Source: Pseudopedobacter sp039918235 (GTDB lineage: Bacteria > Bacteroidota > Bacteroidia > Sphingobacteriales > Sphingobacteriaceae). Taken from it: a stretch of DNA of 64,000 nt. The notes below the pieces were generated by a model. That model was not told the origin of the DNA and made no database searches. It saw nothing but the letters and a program-made list of their open reading frames with translations. Of the stretch, positions 61,327 to 64,000 are shown piece by piece. Made by a program: the position numbers and the translations under genes. Each line of letters begins with the position of its first letter. Position 1 is the first letter of the stretch. The DNA is taken from positions 14,047 through 78,046 of the forward strand of contig JBDSHZ010000062.1 of assembly GCA_039918235.1 (NCBI GenBank), in the 5' to 3' direction.

Positions 61327-62775
61327 TCAACTGTTTAAAACCCATGTATCTTTACTTCCACCGCCTTGGGAAGAATTTACCACCAATGAACCTTCTTTTA
61401 ACGCTACTCTGGTTAAACCACCGGGAACTATTTCAATTCCTGAAGGACCAAATAAAGCAAAAGGTCTTAAATCTATCCTCCTAGGCTGCAACTTCCCATT
61501 GATATAACAAGGTGCTGCCGAAAGACTGATGATAGGCTGTGCAATAAATTGCCTTGGATCTTCTAATACAACCTTTTTGTAATCTTCCATCTCCTGTTCG
61601 GTTGCCGAGCTTCCGATAATCATCCCATACCCTCCAGAAGCATTGGTTTTCTTGATCACCATTTTATCCATATTGTCAAAAACATGCTTTCTTTCTGATG
61701 GGTCATCCATTTTATAGGTGGGTACGTTCTTAAGAATTGGCTCTTCATTCAGGTAATATTTAATCATGTCTGGCACATAAATATAAATGGCCTTATCATC
61801 TGCCACTCCGTTCCCCGGTGCATTTACAATAGCTACATGCCCACGGCGATATGCCGACATTAAACCTGCTACCCCTAACATACTGTCAGAATTGAAAACT
61901 AAAGGATCCAGGTATTCATCATCCACCCTACGGTAAATGACATCAACTCTTTGCAGGCCTTCGGTAGTTTTCATGAAAACACGATGGTTATCAACTACCA
62001 AATCTCTTCCTTCTACCAACTCAATTCCCATTAAACGGGCTAAGGTAGAATGCTCAAAATATGCCGAATTATAAATACCCGGCGTGAGCATCACAATATT
62101 AGGATTGGAATTATGCCTTGGTGATAGTGCTGCCAGATTCTTGTACAATAACTGCGGATAATTGGTCACCGTTCTTACAGAATTCTGTGGCAATAAATCT
62201 GGAAATATCCTTTTAGTGATTTCTCTGTTTTCTAGCATATAAGATACTCCCGAAGGGGTTCTTAAATTGTCTTCCAGCACATAAAAAGTACCATCAAAAT
62301 CTCTGATGATATCAATCCCTGAAATGTGAACAAAAATATCGTGAGGCACTTTAAGATTATGCATCTCCCGCAAATAATGCTCGCAGGAATAAATCATATC
62401 TATTGGTACAATTTTATCCTTGATAATAAACTGATTGCTGTAAACATCATTCAGAAAAAGATTAAGCGCTTTTAAACGTTGCTTTATCCCGCTTTCAATG
62501 TAGTTCCACTCGGCAGATGTGATGATACGGGGAATAACGTCAAAAGGAAAAATCTTTTCTATCCCCTCGTCTCCTGAATATACTGTAAATGTAACCCCTT
62601 GGCTCATGAATAATCTACGGGCCATTTCTTCCTTCTTATTCAGTTCTTCTTCAGGAAAGTTTTTTAAGAACTCATAAAGCTTTTGATAAGGCTGCCTGAT
62701 CTCTTTTCCATTGTACATTTCATCATAAAAGCCATCACCCGCCGGATAATTATTAAATATTACTGATGAACTCAT
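61327..62775 (-). CDS. Circularly permuted ATP-grasp type 2 protein
   Basis: The 482-residue protein carries DEMYNGKEIRQPYQKLYEFL, the EHYLREMHNLKVPHDIFVHISGIDIIRDFDGTFYVLEDNLRTPSG block, MVIKKTNASGGYGMIIG (phosphate-binding loop) and RRIDLRPFALFG near the end, the order expected for the permuted ATP-grasp fold. Such ligases join a carboxylate to an amine with ATP. It leads the three-gene operon (14 to 26 bases between genes). Confidence 0.93.
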   Translation of the reverse strand: MSSSVIFNNYPAGDGFYDEMYNGKEIRQPYQKLYEFLKNFPEEELNKKEEMARRLFMSQGVTFTVYSGDEGIEKIFPFDVIPRIITSAEWNYIESGIKQRLKALNLFLNDVYSNQFIIKDKIVPIDMIYSCEHYLREMHNLKVPHDIFVHISGIDIIRDFDGTFYVLEDNLRTPSGVSYMLENREITKRIFPDLLPQNSVRTVTNYPQLLYKNLAALSPRHNSNPNIVMLTPGIYNSAYFEHSTLARLMGIELVEGRDLVVDNHRVFMKTTEGLQRVDVIYRRVDDEYLDPLVFNSDSMLGVAGLMSAYRRGHVAIVNAPGNGVADDKAIYIYVPDMIKYYLNEEPILKNVPTYKMDDPSERKHVFDNMDKMVIKKTNASGGYGMIIGSSATEQEMEDYKKVVLEDPRQFIAQPIISLSAAPCYINGKLQPRRIDLRPFALFGPSGIEIVPGGLTRVALKEGSLVVNSSQGGGSKDTWVLNS

Positions 62776-63080
62776 AAGTATGCCTTTATTTTTTGGTGTT
62801 TTTTAATTTTTTTTGATAAGATATGTAATATTTACTGAATAATATGCAAAATTATTATTGTTTTCTTATGAAATTTATATAATCGCTTAAAATCAGATAA
62901 AACTTACCTTTTATTATTTTCCCGTTAACTCAAAAAATAATACCGTTTAATCAGACAAAAATTTTAGAACACTTCAGATAGCTACATTTAATTAATAGCT
63001 ACATCTATTTGTGAAAAACAAGCCTTGGGAATTACCATCATCTGGGCAAATGATTATTTTGATTAATCTTCTTACCTAAG

Positions 63081-63124
63081 AACAGACAAAGCCTTCCAAT
63101 ATTTTGGAAGGCTTTGTCTGTTTT
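63081..63124 (+). terminator. Strong orphan terminator upstream of radA
   Basis: Perfect 19-bp arms (63081-63099 and 63104-63122) with loop TATT are followed by a short T run. No protein gene precedes it on the plus strand: 62776-63080 contains only AT-rich sequence and a 22-codon frame (63011-63079). It may end a small RNA or a short leader transcript, or act as a hairpin for another purpose. Confidence 0.7.
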
Positions 63125-63219
63125 AAATAACTGTTCCATTTATGGTTTTTAAAATAATCAAGCATTTACTGTAGCATATATTTTAAATTCATTTGCAAAC
63201 CCGCTTATAAAAATCGTAC

Positions 63220-63234
63220 TTCGTAAGTTACGAA
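63220..63234. promoter_or_regulatory. 15-bp palindrome before radA
   Basis: TTCGTAAGTTACGAA is a perfect palindrome around one G, ending 11 bases before the radA start. It could be an operator or a leader hairpin; no regulator is suggested by the sequence alone. Confidence 0.4.
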
Positions 63235-63245
63235 TCTAATATCAA

Positions 63246-64000
63246 TTGGCTAAAACTAAAACTTCCTATTTCTGTCAGAGCTGTGGCCACGAATCTGCCA
63301 AATGGCTGGGTAAATGTCCATCCTGCCAACAATGGAATACCTTTGTAGAAGAGATTGTAGAAAAAGGGAATAGCAATTCGCCAGATTGGAAAACTACTAG
63401 TAATACTTTATCCAGAATTAATAAGCCAGCAAAAGTTCAGGAGATTGTTTATACAGAAGATCATCGCTTGGTAACCCCAGATAAAGAACTGAACCGTGTT
63501 TTGGGCGGAGGAATTGTTGGAGGTTCGTTGGTTTTAATTGGCGGTGAGCCCGGAATAGGAAAATCAACGCTGATGCTTCAGGTGGCTTTAACGATTCCCA
63601 AATTAAAAATTCTTTATGTTTCTGGCGAAGAGAGCGAACAGCAGATTAAGCTAAGGGCCGAAAGAATTTTGCCAAACCCGGTTTCTGATTGTTATATATT
63701 GACAGAAACATCTACCCAAAATATATTTAAACAGATTGAAATTCTGGAACCAAGTTTAGTGATCATTGATTCCATTCAGACGTTGCATTCCTCTCACATT
63801 GATTCTACGCCTGGTAGCGTTTCTCAGGTTAGGGAATGTACTGCAGAATTGTTGCGCTTTGCCAAAGAAACTTCCACTCCAGTTTTTTTAATTGGCCACA
63901 TCACCAAAGACGGAATGATTGCCGGCCCAAAAATTTTGGAACACATGGTAGATACTGTTTTGCAGTTTGAAGGGGACCGGCATTATGCATACCGGATCTT
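63246..64000 (+). CDS. radA: DNA repair protein RadA (partial, cut by the window end)
   Basis: The frame starts at TTG 63246 and runs to the window edge (251 codons). It begins with a zinc-binding C4 domain (FCQSCGHESAKWLGKCPSCQQW), then a RecA-like core: GGEPGIGKSTLMLQVA (Walker A), YVSGEESEQQIKLRAERI, IIDSIQTLHS (Walker B) and the start of the KDG motif (GHITKDGMIAGP). RadA promotes branch migration in recombinational repair. The missing C-terminus would hold the Lon-like domain. Confidence 0.95.
   Translation, partial: MAKTKTSYFCQSCGHESAKWLGKCPSCQQWNTFVEEIVEKGNSNSPDWKTTSNTLSRINKPAKVQEIVYTEDHRLVTPDKELNRVLGGGIVGGSLVLIGGEPGIGKSTLMLQVALTIPKLKILYVSGEESEQQIKLRAERILPNPVSDCYILTETSTQNIFKQIEILEPSLVIIDSIQTLHSSHIDSTPGSVSQVRECTAELLRFAKETSTPVFLIGHITKDGMIAGPKILEHMVDTVLQFEGDRHYAYRI

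Noticed and set aside
63011..63079. 22-codon GTG frame ending just before the orphan terminator
   Set aside because: Too short and without similarity to a known leader peptide; kept only as a remark in the findings.
1..64000. CRISPR arrays, insertion sequences, rRNA operons, prophage modules
   Set aside because: No regularly spaced repeats, transposase frames, rRNA sequence or phage structural genes were seen on either strand.

Overview
The window is a chromosomal segment of a Bacteroidota bacterium, most likely a member of the Sphingobacteriaceae (Pedobacter-like). The case rests on an AT-rich chromosome, promoters of the Bacteroidota type (TTG, about 19 bases, TAnnTTTG; a textbook copy lies at 2-31), almost no Shine-Dalgarno sequences, a full-length SprA (the type IX secretion outer-membrane translocon), a malic enzyme-ruvA-sprA cluster, TlpA proteins with a DUF4369-like N-terminus, and DUF4097/ECF-sigma cassettes. 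No rRNA operon, insertion sequence, prophage or CRISPR array is visible.

Layout. 1-400: a tRNA-Val(UAC) gene flanked by two broken tRNA-like copies. 400-9350: small housekeeping genes (phosphotransferase, endonuclease V, Gdx-like exporter, CsaA, TadA, superoxide dismutase, oxidoreductases, aminotransferase). 9540-12170: a minus-strand phospholipid cluster (psd, cdsA, DUF2007, CPBP protease). 12200-17300: dusB, apaG, a zinc protease, a decayed FAD oxidoreductase, and an ECF sigma/membrane anti-sigma/DUF4097 operon. 17500-19400: an EamA transporter, then a fluoride riboswitch directly in front of a CLC-F fluoride antiporter. 19400-21400: a visibly AT-richer two-gene cassette (TcmP plus the three-cysteine Gp37/Gp68 protein) with an inverted repeat in front; this is the best candidate for an undescribed system. 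21480-31420: metabolic and envelope genes, including a SerB-SerA chimera and a ureohydrolase-like protein with altered metal ligands. 31500-41480: sprA, ruvA and malic enzyme on the minus strand. 41800-49980: miaB, a sigma-54 activator, lptE, a highly acidic protein, secG, groES and groEL, all plus strand. 50280-51430: an HTH-like gene with its own operator-like repeat and a PIN-domain toxin-antitoxin pair. 51630-59370: aldo/keto reductase, SDR, a GH63-type glucosidase, a sodium:solute symporter preceded by two overlapping micro-membrane proteins, and an SMP-30 lactonase. 59400-62775: the conserved trio transglutaminase / alpha-E / circularly permuted ATP-grasp. The window ends inside radA.

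Most genes look vertically inherited and ordinary. The accessory signals are the TcmP cassette, the toxin-antitoxin pair, the orphan HigA-like gene, the truncated GIY-YIG gene beside the tRNA, and a 61-base intergenic element present twice in opposite orientation (3121-3181 and 50089-50149). Strong hairpin terminators separate most convergent genes. All functions are read from motifs and family knowledge by eye; no search was run.
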